This document shows, piece after piece, positions 21,982 to 30,554 of a DNA stretch of 38,639 nucleotides. The stretch is from Wolbachia endosymbiont of Pentalonia nigronervosa (GTDB lineage: Bacteria; Pseudomonadota; Alphaproteobacteria; Rickettsiales; Anaplasmataceae): NCBI RefSeq assembly GCF_014534705.1, contig NZ_JACVWV010000001.1, forward strand, positions 32,001-70,639. The letters are read 5' to 3'. How positions within the stretch are numbered: the stretch's first letter is position 1; each line of letters opens with the position of its first letter. Both the position numbers and the translations under genes were made by a program. Under the pieces are notes generated by a model. That model was not told the DNA's origin. It searched no databases and saw only the letters and a program-made list of their open reading frames with translations.

Positions 21982-22950
21982 CTACATTTGTCTTTCTATG
22001 CTTGAATTTAAAAAGTCAATTAAAATGCTTTTATAAACAGAATCAGCAAAGGTGCTTATATTACTTTTTGCAATGTTAATATAGTGTTTCGCTTTTTCTA
22101 TGGAAAGCCGAATGGCGTTATGCTTTTCTATGTAATGCAAAGCTTGATCAAAATCATGCTCGTTGGAAGAAAAACATTTTTGCCAAAATTCTTGCTCTTT
22201 TGGACTACCTTGCTCATATGCTATAATTACAGGTAATGTTACTCTGCCACCAAGAAAGTCCTTTCCTGTTTGCTTTCCGGAAATACTGCGATTAGCAATA
22301 TAATCTAGTACATCATCAATTATCTGAAATGCTATACCAAAATTGAAACCAAAGTCCTTCAATTTCGTTATCTCATTGTCTGTTGCACCAGACACAACAG
22401 AGGCAGCTTCACAGCATGCAGAAAATAAAGATGCTGTCTTTTTCTCAATAATATAAAAATAATTTTGCCTCATTATTTTGGGATCAAATTGTGTACTCAT
22501 TTGCTTTATTTCACCATTTACAAGTGAATACGATGCTTCAGATAAAATGGATAAAATATTTAAATTTCCACATTCTATAAGCCACCTAAATGCCATGGTT
22601 AATAATAGATCACCAACCAAAATGCTCAACTTATTTCCCCATATTTTATTTGTTGTTTCAATTCCATGACGTACGTCACTTTCATCCAGCACATCGTCAT
22701 GAAGTAAGGTAGCATTGTGTATAAACTCTACAGCAGCAGCAACGTTAATCTTATTTTCTCCTGAATAGTTTAGCATCTTGCATATTATAAAAATAAGTTT
22801 AGGTCTTATTTTCTTTCCACCTGATTTTATTAGGTTCGAGATAATATTAGTAGCAAGTGAAACTTGTTTATTGCTGATATCAATATTATTAAGGATAAAA
22901 TCTTCCATTATGAGCAAATCGGAAGATGTAGTGCTATCTAGATTCTGCAT
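21982..22950 (-). CDS. ispB: Polyprenyl diphosphate synthase (octaprenyl diphosphate synthase type)
   Basis: A trans-prenyltransferase that elongates FPP with IPP to make the ubiquinone side chain. It is 322 residues and all-helical. The first aspartate-rich motif lies in HNATLLHDDVLDESDVRHG and the second in FQIIDDVLDYIANRS; GGKKIRPKL and KTASLFSACCEAASVVSG are also typical. It lies between rpsP and grpE on the same strand with short gaps. The exact chain length cannot be read from the sequence. Confidence 0.92.
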   Translation of the reverse strand: MQNLDSTTSSDLLIMEDFILNNIDISNKQVSLATNIISNLIKSGGKKIRPKLIFIICKMLNYSGENKINVAAAVEFIHNATLLHDDVLDESDVRHGIETTNKIWGNKLSILVGDLLLTMAFRWLIECGNLNILSILSEASYSLVNGEIKQMSTQFDPKIMRQNYFYIIEKKTASLFSACCEAASVVSGATDNEITKLKDFGFNFGIAFQIIDDVLDYIANRSISGKQTGKDFLGGRVTLPVIIAYEQGSPKEQEFWQKCFSSNEHDFDQALHYIEKHNAIRLSIEKAKHYINIAKSNISTFADSVYKSILIDFLNSSIERQM

Positions 22951-22973
22951 AAATTAGCATCGAGAAATTTTTC

Positions 22974-23249
22974 TTATACCTTATTCTCTTCTGCTTCTGA
23001 ATGTATTATACCCTTTTTAATAAACCATAAAACTCTATCAGTTGCTTGTGCACCCACACTTAACCAATATTTTAACCTGTCAGCTTTTACTACAACGCGA
23101 TTCTTGTTATCCTTCGGCAACATAGGATCATACTGTCCTATTCTCTCAATAAAACGTCCATCTCTTGGTGCTCGTGAGTCAGCAACAACAATTCTATAAA
23201 AAGGACGCTTTTTTGCTCCAAACCTTGCCAATCTTATTTTAACTGCCAT
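22974..23249 (-). CDS. rpsP: 30S ribosomal protein S16
   Basis: A small-subunit ribosomal protein needed for 30S assembly. It is 91 residues. [20 protein letters not shown], then [22 protein letters not shown] and a C-terminal [11 protein letters not shown] are diagnostic. It is 24 bases upstream of ispB on the same strand. rimM and trmD, often downstream in other bacteria, are not here. Confidence 0.98.
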   Translation of the reverse strand: MAVKIRLARFGAKKRPFYRIVVADSRAPRDGRFIERIGQYDPMLPKDNKNRVVVKADRLKYWLSVGAQATDRVLWFIKKGIIHSEAEENKV

Positions 23250-23311
23250 GTTAACCTTTATTTATACATTAAGTTTTATTTTATATGTTTAATAAAATAA
23301 GTCAAATGAAT

Positions 23312-24337
23312 TTATCCCCTCATCATACCAGTGCGAGCACTTTGGTGCGTTATTTGCGTGAGACGAGTTTCAGGTTCTATTTTTTGTGTTTGTCCACTCA
23401 ATTGTGTGAACTGGTTTATTCTTTTTCGTACTAGTCCTTCTTGTACTAGTCCCTTTTTACAGCAAGGAGTGTCTTTAACAGGCTCTTTTTCTGGCTTTTC
23501 TTCACTACTAATGTAACCACTGTCCCGAGATATACTGTCTTTATCTTGCGGTGTTAAAGATTGCTCATGATTTATAGAAACATATCTGCCATCTTTTAGG
23601 TGAGCACCTATAATAACAGGTTTTGATTTTTTATCTTCTGCGCGGTGTTCTCTCGCCATTCTTTTTGCAGCAAAGTCTGCTTTAGCATATATAGGTTCTT
23701 GTTCTAATGACTTGTCCTGCATGTCAGATCTCTTTTGTTCTATTACTTTGCTTTCTATGGCAGAATTTACTTCGGCATATATAGGTTCCTGAGGTAAAGA
23801 GTTAGTATCTTGTAAATCATCTATCTTATCATAAATAATCTTATTATCCATAAATTGTGCTTCAGTTTTTTGTTGAGGTGTTGGTGGAAGTGGACGCTCT
23901 ATATTCACTAAAGTGTGCTTTCTTTTAGTATTTATTTCATCTGTATGATCATATTCAGAACCTTTTTCTAATAAAAATCTTATTATAGGATGAAAGATTA
24001 TCTCCTCTGGTAAGTTTTTTGATGGATCTAATATCAAATTTCTTGAGATCGCTAGTCTTTCAACAGCATGTGTTATAGCATTTCTCTTATTTTTATCAAG
24101 TGAATTGACATCAGCTCCTGCATTGACAAGCAATTTTACTATGTCAGTTTTAAGATTTTTTATAGCATATGTAAGTGCATCATTTAAGTATTTATTGTCT
24201 TTACTTCTGACAGATTTTTCTTTTTTAAAATATGAAAAAATTTTGTCTAATGTATTAAAGGCACTCAAAGTAAAGTTTACAATTTTCTTGTTGTTAGATT
24301 TTATAGCTTGAATCAATAAATATTTTTTAATATTCAT
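23312..24337 (-). CDS. Ankyrin-repeat protein with two EPIYA motifs and an SH3-ligand motif; candidate effector
   Basis: 341 residues, no signal peptide or membrane helix. Residues about 48-132 contain ankyrin-type repeats (LNDALTYAIKNLKTDIVKLL, then VNAGADVNSLDKNKRNAITH; FLLEKGSEYDHTDE). The second half is hydrophilic and probably disordered. It carries RPLPPTP (148-154), a class I SH3 ligand pattern; EPIYA at 184-188 (bases 23774-23788) and at 214-218 (23684-23698) inside an approximate 30-residue duplication; and DSGYIS (272-277). EPIYA tyrosines in CagA-type effectors are phosphorylated by host Src/Abl kinases; that this protein enters the host cell is an inference. A Cys pair (PCCKK, 291-295) is present. 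It is located between rpsP and purF, same strand. Confidence 0.85.
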   Translation of the reverse strand: MNIKKYLLIQAIKSNNKKIVNFTLSAFNTLDKIFSYFKKEKSVRSKDNKYLNDALTYAIKNLKTDIVKLLVNAGADVNSLDKNKRNAITHAVERLAISRNLILDPSKNLPEEIIFHPIIRFLLEKGSEYDHTDEINTKRKHTLVNIERPLPPTPQQKTEAQFMDNKIIYDKIDDLQDTNSLPQEPIYAEVNSAIESKVIEQKRSDMQDKSLEQEPIYAKADFAAKRMAREHRAEDKKSKPVIIGAHLKDGRYVSINHEQSLTPQDKDSISRDSGYISSEEKPEKEPVKDTPCCKKGLVQEGLVRKRINQFTQLSGQTQKIEPETRLTQITHQSARTGMMRG

Positions 24338-24416
24338 AAGTTATCCCTCACTGTTTTAGTTGTTTAGGATGGTATGCTATCTTATAACGGTTGATTTTTT
24401 CTTAAATCCGATGCTG

Positions 24417-25790
24417 TTATGTACCAATCGGATAATTACCAGTGAAACAGGCATCGCAATATTGTGGTGCAGTACTATTACGCTTTTCCTCTTTAACAGC
24501 ATAATATAACCCTTCAATACTCAAGAAAGCTAAACTATCGACTCCGATACTTTCTTTCATTTCCTCTATGGATAGATTTGCTGCAACTAGATCTTTGCAA
24601 TCAGGTGTATCTATTCCATAAAAACAGGAGTATTTAATAGGTGGGCTTGAAATTTTTAAGTGAATTTGCTTTACCCCTGCATCTTTCAATATAAGTATTA
24701 TATTTTTTAATGTGCTGCCTCGCACTATACTGTCATCTATTAAAACTATATTTTTATCCTTTAAGATATGTTTATTGGCGTTATATTTTAGTTTTACTCT
24801 TACTTTACGCACCTCAGCAGTTGGTTGTATGAAAGTTCTTCCTATGTAATGATTGCGAATTATCCCAAGCTCCATAGGTAATCCTGAGTGCTCAGAATAT
24901 CCAATAGCTGCTGGTATACCGGAATCAGGTATTGGTACAACTATATCTGCATTACTGTCTTGAGGACTTTCTTTTGCAAGTGTTCTTCCTATTGCTTTTC
25001 TTATATCGTATATAGACCTATTCTCCATGATACTGTCCGGTCTAGAAAAATAGATAAACTCAAAAACACAAAAACTTGATTTTTGTTGTAAAAAAGGAAA
25101 GACTGAAGTTAATTTACCATTTCTATCGATAGTTACCAACTCACCAGGTTTTATTTCTCTCACAAAACTTGCATTTACTATATCGAGAGCGCAGGTTTCA
25201 GATGCAAGTACATAAGAATCATTCAATTTACCCAAAACAAGAGGTCTAATTCCTGCAGGATCACGTACTCCAATGACCATATCTTGGTTAATTGCTACAA
25301 AAGAATAAGCACCTTGTGCCTGCTTTAATGCATCTATAAAACTCTCTAAGAAAGTGTCTTTAGTACTGGCTGCTACCAGATGTAACACTATTTCTGTATC
25401 TATATCTGACTGAAAAATACATCCTTTTTGAATCAATTGTTCACGCAATGCTTGAGTCTTAATTAAGTTACCATTGTGTGCTATAGCAAAATCACCAAAT
25501 TTACTGCTGCTAAGCATCGGTTGTACTCCGTATTTGCTTCCACTTGTTGAGTACCGCACATGACCTATTGCATAATTTCCAGGTAGGGAACTTTTTATTT
25601 CATCTATGTCATCTAATACACTACTTACTTGACCTGGAAAGTGATAAGAATACACCTTGCCGTTTTGGCTTGTAACTACACCAAAAGACTCCTGACCTCT
25701 GTGTTGCAAAGCATGAAGACCTAATATGGAGTTAAACGCAGCATTGTTACCACAACTTATACCAAATACTCCGCATTCTTCGTGAAGCAT
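24417..25790 (-). CDS. purF: Amidophosphoribosyltransferase
   Basis: Catalyses the first committed step of purine synthesis, PRPP plus glutamine to phosphoribosylamine. It is 457 residues. MLHEECGVFGI places the Ntn nucleophile Cys at residue 6, exposed after removal of a five-residue propeptide, as in the Bacillus-type enzyme. Further features are the glutaminase blocks LHALQHRGQESFG and GHVRYSTSGS, the PRPP loop NIVLIDDSIVRGSTL, and Cys residues for a 4Fe-4S cluster (FCVFEFIYFSRPDS, YSCFYGIDTPD, YCDAC). Cluster and propeptide place it in the Fe-S containing class. It appears to have its own promoter. Confidence 0.97.
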   Translation of the reverse strand: MLHEECGVFGISCGNNAAFNSILGLHALQHRGQESFGVVTSQNGKVYSYHFPGQVSSVLDDIDEIKSSLPGNYAIGHVRYSTSGSKYGVQPMLSSSKFGDFAIAHNGNLIKTQALREQLIQKGCIFQSDIDTEIVLHLVAASTKDTFLESFIDALKQAQGAYSFVAINQDMVIGVRDPAGIRPLVLGKLNDSYVLASETCALDIVNASFVREIKPGELVTIDRNGKLTSVFPFLQQKSSFCVFEFIYFSRPDSIMENRSIYDIRKAIGRTLAKESPQDSNADIVVPIPDSGIPAAIGYSEHSGLPMELGIIRNHYIGRTFIQPTAEVRKVRVKLKYNANKHILKDKNIVLIDDSIVRGSTLKNIILILKDAGVKQIHLKISSPPIKYSCFYGIDTPDCKDLVAANLSIEEMKESIGVDSLAFLSIEGLYYAVKEEKRNSTAPQYCDACFTGNYPIGT

Positions 25791-25813
25791 AAAAAACTAT
25801 TAAGCAAAATATA

Positions 25814-25841
25814 ATCTTACTTTAGCGCGAATAAAGTACAA
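25814..25841 (-). promoter_or_regulatory. Candidate promoter for purF
   Basis: On the minus strand TTGTAC (25841-25836) and TAAGAT (25819-25814) are 16 bases apart and end 23 bases before the purF ATG. The match to sigma70 is moderate. Confidence 0.4.
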
Positions 25842-25877
25842 GTGTTTTATTTACAGCACTACTTACAATCTGTTGAT

Positions 25878-25921
25878 GATAAAAGAAGAAGTGGTAATAA
25901 TTCATTGAATTATTACCACTT
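25878..25921 (-). terminator. Rho-independent terminator after the proline-rich gene
   Basis: AAGTGGTAATAATTCA (25889-25904) and its exact complement (25906-25921) form a 16-bp hairpin around a single base. On the minus strand it is followed by the T-rich run TTCTTCTTTTAT. It lies 20 bases beyond the 3' end of the gene ending at 25941 and upstream of the purF promoter. Confidence 0.7.
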
Positions 25922-25940
25922 GCACAGACAAAGATATGGC

Positions 25941-27029
25941 TTATTGCTTCACCTTAGACGGATCGCTTACTGCCTTTACATTAACATTAGACAGTTTAGC
26001 ATCTTTTCTTGGTTCAAATAGCTCAATGAGTTTCTTTATCTTGTTGTCTTTTCTGACATCATTGGAAATCTTTAGACCATCCATAAGCCTCTTTTCTCTT
26101 GGGCCAATTATTATTTTAGCTGGTATTTTTTTTGCATCATTTTGACCTACAGAAGACTTATTAGCATCCATAGTACTAGGTGATGGTGGTGCTGAAGGAG
26201 TCGGCTGATTTTTAGTATCCATGTGAACTATAAGAGACTTATTAGCATTCATAGTACTAGGTGATGGTGGTGCTGAAGGAGTTGGCTGATTTTTATTATC
26301 TATGTGAAGTATAGACCGACTAGCCAAACCAATTTGACTTGGAGACTCCTGAGAATCCGAAGTGCGAGATAGATTGTTAAAGAATGCAATCTTATCTTTT
26401 ACAGGCGAAGGGTTTTTTTTGATTGGATTAACACTAATATTATGTTTTTCCATGAGGTCTTTCTGTACTACCCCAAATGTTTTAGATAAATTATCGGTAG
26501 CGTTAAAAGTGGTATTTACTTCAGTGCTATTATTTGCGTTGAAAAATATACCACTATCATTGCTTTTTTGGGAACTATGAAAATGTTTGTCTTGAGGTGA
26601 TTTAATTGGTGTGGATGACCAAATTTTAGCCTCTGGAAGTTTTGCTTTATTATCTGCTTGAGGTGCTGATGTTTTATTTGCTTTTGTAAAAGCAAATCCT
26701 GCCTTTTCTTTTTGTTCTGGAGTCAATGTTTTAAGTACTTTAGTGACTTGTAATTCATAAGTGTTTAATTTACTATCAGATGTTTTTTGACTTTTTGTAT
26801 CTACAACTGCTTGAAATTTTTGTTGTGCAGCCAGAGCTTGAGATGTTTTTGGTGCATTTTTTGGTGATCCTGAAGAAATGATTTTTGCATCCATGTTTGG
26901 TTGCAATGCAAGATTTGCCTTATTTTCTTGCTTTAATACTAGTTTGGGTTGCTCAATGTTTTCTCCTCTCTTTCTAATTTGCTCGAACACTTTAGCCATA
27001 TTGTTTTTATGCAAATTTTCTGTAGTCAT
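25941..27029 (-). CDS. Unknown Ser/Pro/Lys-rich protein with duplicated PSAPP repeat; candidate effector
   Basis: 362 residues, hydrophilic, with no signal peptide and no membrane segment; probably largely disordered. ATG 27029 follows AGAGAGG at a good spacing. Residues about 240-292 are two 27-residue copies of HxDxKNQPTPSAPPSPSTM, each with PSAP (251-254 and 278-281), the P(S/T)AP pattern that binds the ESCRT-I protein TSG101 in eukaryotes. Residues 207-220 (NPSPVKDKIAFFNN) and 302-340 (IPAKIIIGPREKRLMDGLK ... LIELFEPRK) look more ordered. I recognise no domain and there are no enzymatic motifs. It has its own terminator. Export is an inference from composition and motifs. Confidence 0.8.
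   Translation of the reverse strand: MTTENLHKNNMAKVFEQIRKRGENIEQPKLVLKQENKANLALQPNMDAKIISSGSPKNAPKTSQALAAQQKFQAVVDTKSQKTSDSKLNTYELQVTKVLKTLTPEQKEKAGFAFTKANKTSAPQADNKAKLPEAKIWSSTPIKSPQDKHFHSSQKSNDSGIFFNANNSTEVNTTFNATDNLSKTFGVVQKDLMEKHNISVNPIKKNPSPVKDKIAFFNNLSRTSDSQESPSQIGLASRSILHIDNKNQPTPSAPPSPSTMNANKSLIVHMDTKNQPTPSAPPSPSTMDANKSSVGQNDAKKIPAKIIIGPREKRLMDGLKISNDVRKDNKIKKLIELFEPRKDAKLSNVNVKAVSDPSKVKQ
26155..26316 (-). repeat. Two 81-bp tandem copies inside the proline-rich gene
   Basis: Copies at 26155-26235 and 26236-26316 are nearly identical over their first ~60 bases and preserve the frame, encoding the KNQPTPSAPPSPSTM unit twice. A period of 27 codons and high nucleotide identity suggest recent tandem duplication; copy number may vary between strains. 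Confidence 0.9.
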
Positions 27030-27126
27030 ATTTGTACCTCTCTAGATTTATTAACTGTTATAATGGTAACTTGAAAGATATTAAATTTGTCACAATAACA
27101 TTGACAAGCCAGACGGCTTTTAACTG

Positions 27127-28338
27127 TTAAATTAGCATTGACAGAGGATTTTCTACGTAATGTTTAAAGGTGTTTAGGAACTTTGCTCCTAATGCTCCAT
27201 CAACTGCTCTGTGATCAACAGAGAGCGTAACTGCCATCATTTCTGCTATCTCTACTTTCTCATTCTCGACAATAGGACGTTTTTCAGATGCACCAACAGC
27301 CATTATACAAGACTGTGGTGGATTAATTATAGCACTGAAGGTCTTGATACCAAACATACCTAAATTAGAGATAGTAAACCCACCTCCTTGAAACTCTTCG
27401 GGCTTTAATTTACCAGATTTTGCTTTGCTCGCTAAAGCTTTTACTTCTTGTGAAATAGACAAAATACTTTTTTTATCGGCATTTTTAACTATAGGGGTAA
27501 TCAACCCATCATCAAGAGCCACAGCTATAGAGATATCTACATTTGAGTACTTCAGTATCTTATTACTTATCCATGAGGAATTTATTTCAGGAAATTTTCT
27601 CATGCTAAGAGCAACAGCTTTAATAACTAGGTCATTGATTGTAACTTTACTGTTTTCAATTGTGGTATTAATTTCATTTTTTAATGATATTAATTTATCA
27701 ATTTTGCAGTCTACCGTTAGGTAAAAGTGAGGAATGGTTTGCTTAGATTCTACTAAACGCTGAGCTATGATTTGGCGCATATTGCTAACTTCAGTTGCAA
27801 TATCTTCTGTATTAGTTCTCTCATAATCTTCAAGCTTTACATCGCTGCTTAATATATCAGCTTTAATTATACGTCCATATGGTCCTGTGCCTTTGAGCTG
27901 GCTTGTATTGATTCCTTCACTTTGAGCTATTCTCTTAGCTATTGGGCTGATTTTTATTCTGTCTTCATCATTTTGGAGTATTTCTACATTTGGTTTTTCC
28001 TTATCTTCTTTTTTAGTTTCATCTTTTTTAGCCTCATCATTACTCCTGGAAGATGCTGCGGTATAGTTGTTAAGTGCATTTTGATCTTCCTCTTCCTCCA
28101 GAATTAGGGCTATTAGCTGATTAACAGGTACACCACTTGTTCCCTCTGGCACGAGAATTTTTGCCATGGTTCCTTCATCTACAGATTCAAATTCCATGAC
28201 AGCTTTATCGGTTTCTATTTCAGCAATGACATCACCCACTTCAACTTTATCTTGTTCTTTCTTATGCCACTTTACTATTTTTCCTCCGGTTTTACTCATT
28301 GTTGGAGAAAGAGCGGGCATTAATATCTCTATAGGCAT
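27127..28338 (-). CDS. pdhC: Pyruvate dehydrogenase complex E2, dihydrolipoamide acetyltransferase
   Basis: The core subunit of pyruvate dehydrogenase, transferring the acetyl group to CoA. It is 403 residues: a lipoyl domain (about 1-80) with the lipoylated Lys in EIETDKAVMEFESV; a charged linker; a peripheral subunit-binding domain (about 130-170, ISPIAKRIAQSEGI ... GTGPYGRIIKADI); and the catalytic domain (about 185-403) ending in SVDHRAVDGALGAKFL with the HxxxDG active site. GIKTFSAIINPPQSCIMAVG favours pyruvate over 2-oxoglutarate E2. The E1 and E3 genes are elsewhere, as expected in Rickettsiales. The ribosome binding site is weak. Confidence 0.93.
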   Translation of the reverse strand: MPIEILMPALSPTMSKTGGKIVKWHKKEQDKVEVGDVIAEIETDKAVMEFESVDEGTMAKILVPEGTSGVPVNQLIALILEEEEDQNALNNYTAASSRSNDEAKKDETKKEDKEKPNVEILQNDEDRIKISPIAKRIAQSEGINTSQLKGTGPYGRIIKADILSSDVKLEDYERTNTEDIATEVSNMRQIIAQRLVESKQTIPHFYLTVDCKIDKLISLKNEINTTIENSKVTINDLVIKAVALSMRKFPEINSSWISNKILKYSNVDISIAVALDDGLITPIVKNADKKSILSISQEVKALASKAKSGKLKPEEFQGGGFTISNLGMFGIKTFSAIINPPQSCIMAVGASEKRPIVENEKVEIAEMMAVTLSVDHRAVDGALGAKFLNTFKHYVENPLSMLI

Positions 28339-28428
28339 GTATTGTATATTAAAAATCTACTTAATTTTTAAACTACTCCTTACCTGATGTCAATCTAATC
28401 GTTAATTGTATGATTTTTTTGAAACTTT

Positions 28429-28453
28429 AGTGCATGCAAAGCATACATGCACT
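28429..28453 (-). repeat. 8-bp hairpin downstream of the 231-residue gene
   Basis: AGTGCATG (28429-28436) pairs with CATGCACT (28446-28453) around a 9-base loop, 12 bases past the 3' end of the gene at 28465. No T run follows on the minus strand, so a terminator role is only possible. Confidence 0.4.
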
Positions 28454-28464
28454 GAGTCTATTTA

Positions 28465-29160
28465 TTAAGCAGCTATTGCTGCTGCTTGTGCAGCACCACT
28501 GTTTACATTAATTTCTTCTAAGCTGCCAGGTTTTTCCTGTGAAAATGAATTTGCATAATCACAAATTTCCTCTATTTTTTCAGGTGATAAACATTTACTT
28601 GCGCCATCTGAAGCGTAAGCTACTTGTAAGAGTACTTTTCCAGCACAGTACGGCATGTATGATAAAATATGTACTGCACTAGATGTACACCCTAAGGCAT
28701 TCATAGAAAAAACAGTAACTTTGTATCCTGCAGTATTTTGGTATCCTGCAGTTTCTTTGTTTTGCTCTTTATGCTTTTCTAGCAGCTTTGATATTTCATA
28801 TGGGACATGAGATGCACCAGCCATACAATATGAAATGCCTTCCAGGGTATATCCCATAACTAATGCTGTTGCATATAAAGCTTGAGCTCCATATTTTGCA
28901 GCATATAGTGAGGGCCTGATAACATAGGAAACTACACCACTTTCAGAAAGTGCTTGTTCCATTGCTTCATCTGCATAGTTGACTACATCTTCAGAATTAA
29001 CTTCTACAAATTCTTCTTCAGAATTTTGCTCCGTAGTTTCTTCTGCAGAAACAACTACATTAGCATCAACTTCTACGCGTTCTTGTTCGGTTGTTTGAAC
29101 AGGATTAGCTGGTTCTTCACTAGCATTTCCAAAAATTTTATTTAAAACTGCTCTTAACAT
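28465..29160 (-). CDS. Unknown protein with acidic N-terminus and Cys/Tyr/Ala-rich core
   Basis: 231 residues, ATG 29160 preceded by AAGAGG at good spacing, so translation is likely. Residues 1-12 are amphipathic and basic. Residues 14-72 are strongly acidic and probably disordered (TTEQNSEEEFVEVNSEDVV). Residues 76-125 and 146-195 are alanine-, tyrosine- and cysteine-rich amphipathic helices (ALYATALVMGYTLEGISYCM; LSYMPYCAGKVLLQVAYA) that resemble each other loosely and may be an internal duplication or membrane-associated hairpins. A short in-frame DNA repeat codes TAGY twice (138-146). The C-terminus is QAAAIAA. I recognise no family. It has its own surroundings, with no operon partner. 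Confidence 0.75.
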   Translation of the reverse strand: MLRAVLNKIFGNASEEPANPVQTTEQERVEVDANVVVSAEETTEQNSEEEFVEVNSEDVVNYADEAMEQALSESGVVSYVIRPSLYAAKYGAQALYATALVMGYTLEGISYCMAGASHVPYEISKLLEKHKEQNKETAGYQNTAGYKVTVFSMNALGCTSSAVHILSYMPYCAGKVLLQVAYASDGASKCLSPEKIEEICDYANSFSQEKPGSLEEINVNSGAAQAAAIAA

Positions 29161-29285
29161 TTTTACCTCTTATGTAACTATATATTGATATATTAACTTA
29201 ATATTAATCACATGTCAATATTAATAATTTTTTTTCAAGATATAAGGTCTTTTATTTTTAGCGTCAGGTAGCTATAGGTTTGAGT

Positions 29286-30440
29286 CTATGATAGAGAAAC
29301 AAAGCTGTCATGTAAGTCTTTTACTAAAACTTCAGCATATTCTTTTTTAATGATGATGCTAATTTTGATTTCGGATGTTGAAATAGCAAGCATTTCTATT
29401 TTATTTCTCTCTAAAACCTTGAATATGTTATACATCACAGCAGTATTGGATGTAATACCTATACCGATGATTGAAATTTTAGCTATACTATCATTTATAG
29501 TATAATCAATATTTTTACCTAATAACTTTTTTGCTCGATCAACATCACACTTGGGAGTTACTAAACTTGCATTATGTATCATATCAACTCTTATATTTGC
29601 ACCTACTATATCTTTCAAAATGTGTAAAGTAAGATCAGTGAAAGCAATCAATACCTCATTAGTGCTATATGTTATCCCAGTTACTAAATGTTTTTCCAAT
29701 ACATCGTTATTGGGTAACACAGAAGTACCTTCGGATTCTTTAAAAGTGGAAAGTACTTGCAGTTTTATATTATGTCTCATTGCTATTTGTATTGAACGAT
29801 TATGTAAGATTTTAGCACCAGATAAAGACATTTCCAACATCTCGTCATAGGAAATAGATTTAAGTCTACGTGCTTTGGGAACAATTTTTGGATCAGTTGT
29901 ATATATTCCATCAACATCAGTAAAAATTTCACAAGTCTTAACATTGAAAGCTACCGCTAAGGCCACAGCAGATATATCTGAACCTCCTCTACCAAAAGTA
30001 GTCAATCTATTATTACATACACCCTGAAAGCCAGCAACTATTGCAACTGAGCACCCTTCGGAAAATGATTTTTGCAAACAGTCAATTTTTACTTCCTTAA
30101 TTTTTGATTCAGAATAGAAATCATCGGTCACAATTGGTAATTGCCAAGCAAGCCACGACTTAGCGTTAATACCTATAGACTGCAGTGTGATTGCTAATAG
30201 TCCACACGAAATTTGCTCCCCTGCAGAAAGTAGCACATCATATTCTGATAGTTCTTGCTGACAACTCAAACTCGAGATATGTTGAGCTTGAAGGGCCATT
30301 TGATCAGTAAAGCCTGCAGCTGCAGATACAACCACTACTACATTATAACCTCTTTCGATATCATTTTTTATGAGATGTGCAACTCTATTTAAATTAGTTA
30401 AAGAGGTTCCGCCAAACTTTTTGACAACTATATTATTCAC
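29286..30440 (-). CDS. lysC: Aspartate kinase
   Basis: Phosphorylates aspartate, the entry to diaminopimelate and lysine synthesis; in Wolbachia-like bacteria it presumably feeds DAP for residual peptidoglycan or lipid II. It is 384 residues starting at GTG 30440. VVKKFGGTSLTNLNRV is the kinase N-terminal signature; the central region has LLSAGEQISCGLLA, TTFGRGGSDISAVALAVA and TDVDGIYTTDP. Two C-terminal ACT-like segments (about 255-384) suggest feedback control by an amino acid. No neighbouring lysine-pathway gene is present. Confidence 0.95.
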   Translation of the reverse strand: MNNIVVKKFGGTSLTNLNRVAHLIKNDIERGYNVVVVVSAAAGFTDQMALQAQHISSLSCQQELSEYDVLLSAGEQISCGLLAITLQSIGINAKSWLAWQLPIVTDDFYSESKIKEVKIDCLQKSFSEGCSVAIVAGFQGVCNNRLTTFGRGGSDISAVALAVAFNVKTCEIFTDVDGIYTTDPKIVPKARRLKSISYDEMLEMSLSGAKILHNRSIQIAMRHNIKLQVLSTFKESEGTSVLPNNDVLEKHLVTGITYSTNEVLIAFTDLTLHILKDIVGANIRVDMIHNASLVTPKCDVDRAKKLLGKNIDYTINDSIAKISIIGIGITSNTAVMYNIFKVLERNKIEMLAISTSEIKISIIIKKEYAEVLVKDLHDSFVSLS

Positions 30441-30554
30441 TGCCTGATTGAAAAATAAACGTACTAAAATAAATTACTACAACCTTTATGTGAATAATGC
30501 ACGTGATATTTTTTATACAGAAGATTCTTGTGCAATCTTACCCAAAAAATCAAA

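Noticed and set aside
28465..29160. Identity with the actin-bundling effector WalE1 (synuclein-like) of Wolbachia
   Set aside because: No KTKEGV-type synuclein repeats are visible and the protein looks too short, so the name cannot be supported from sequence.
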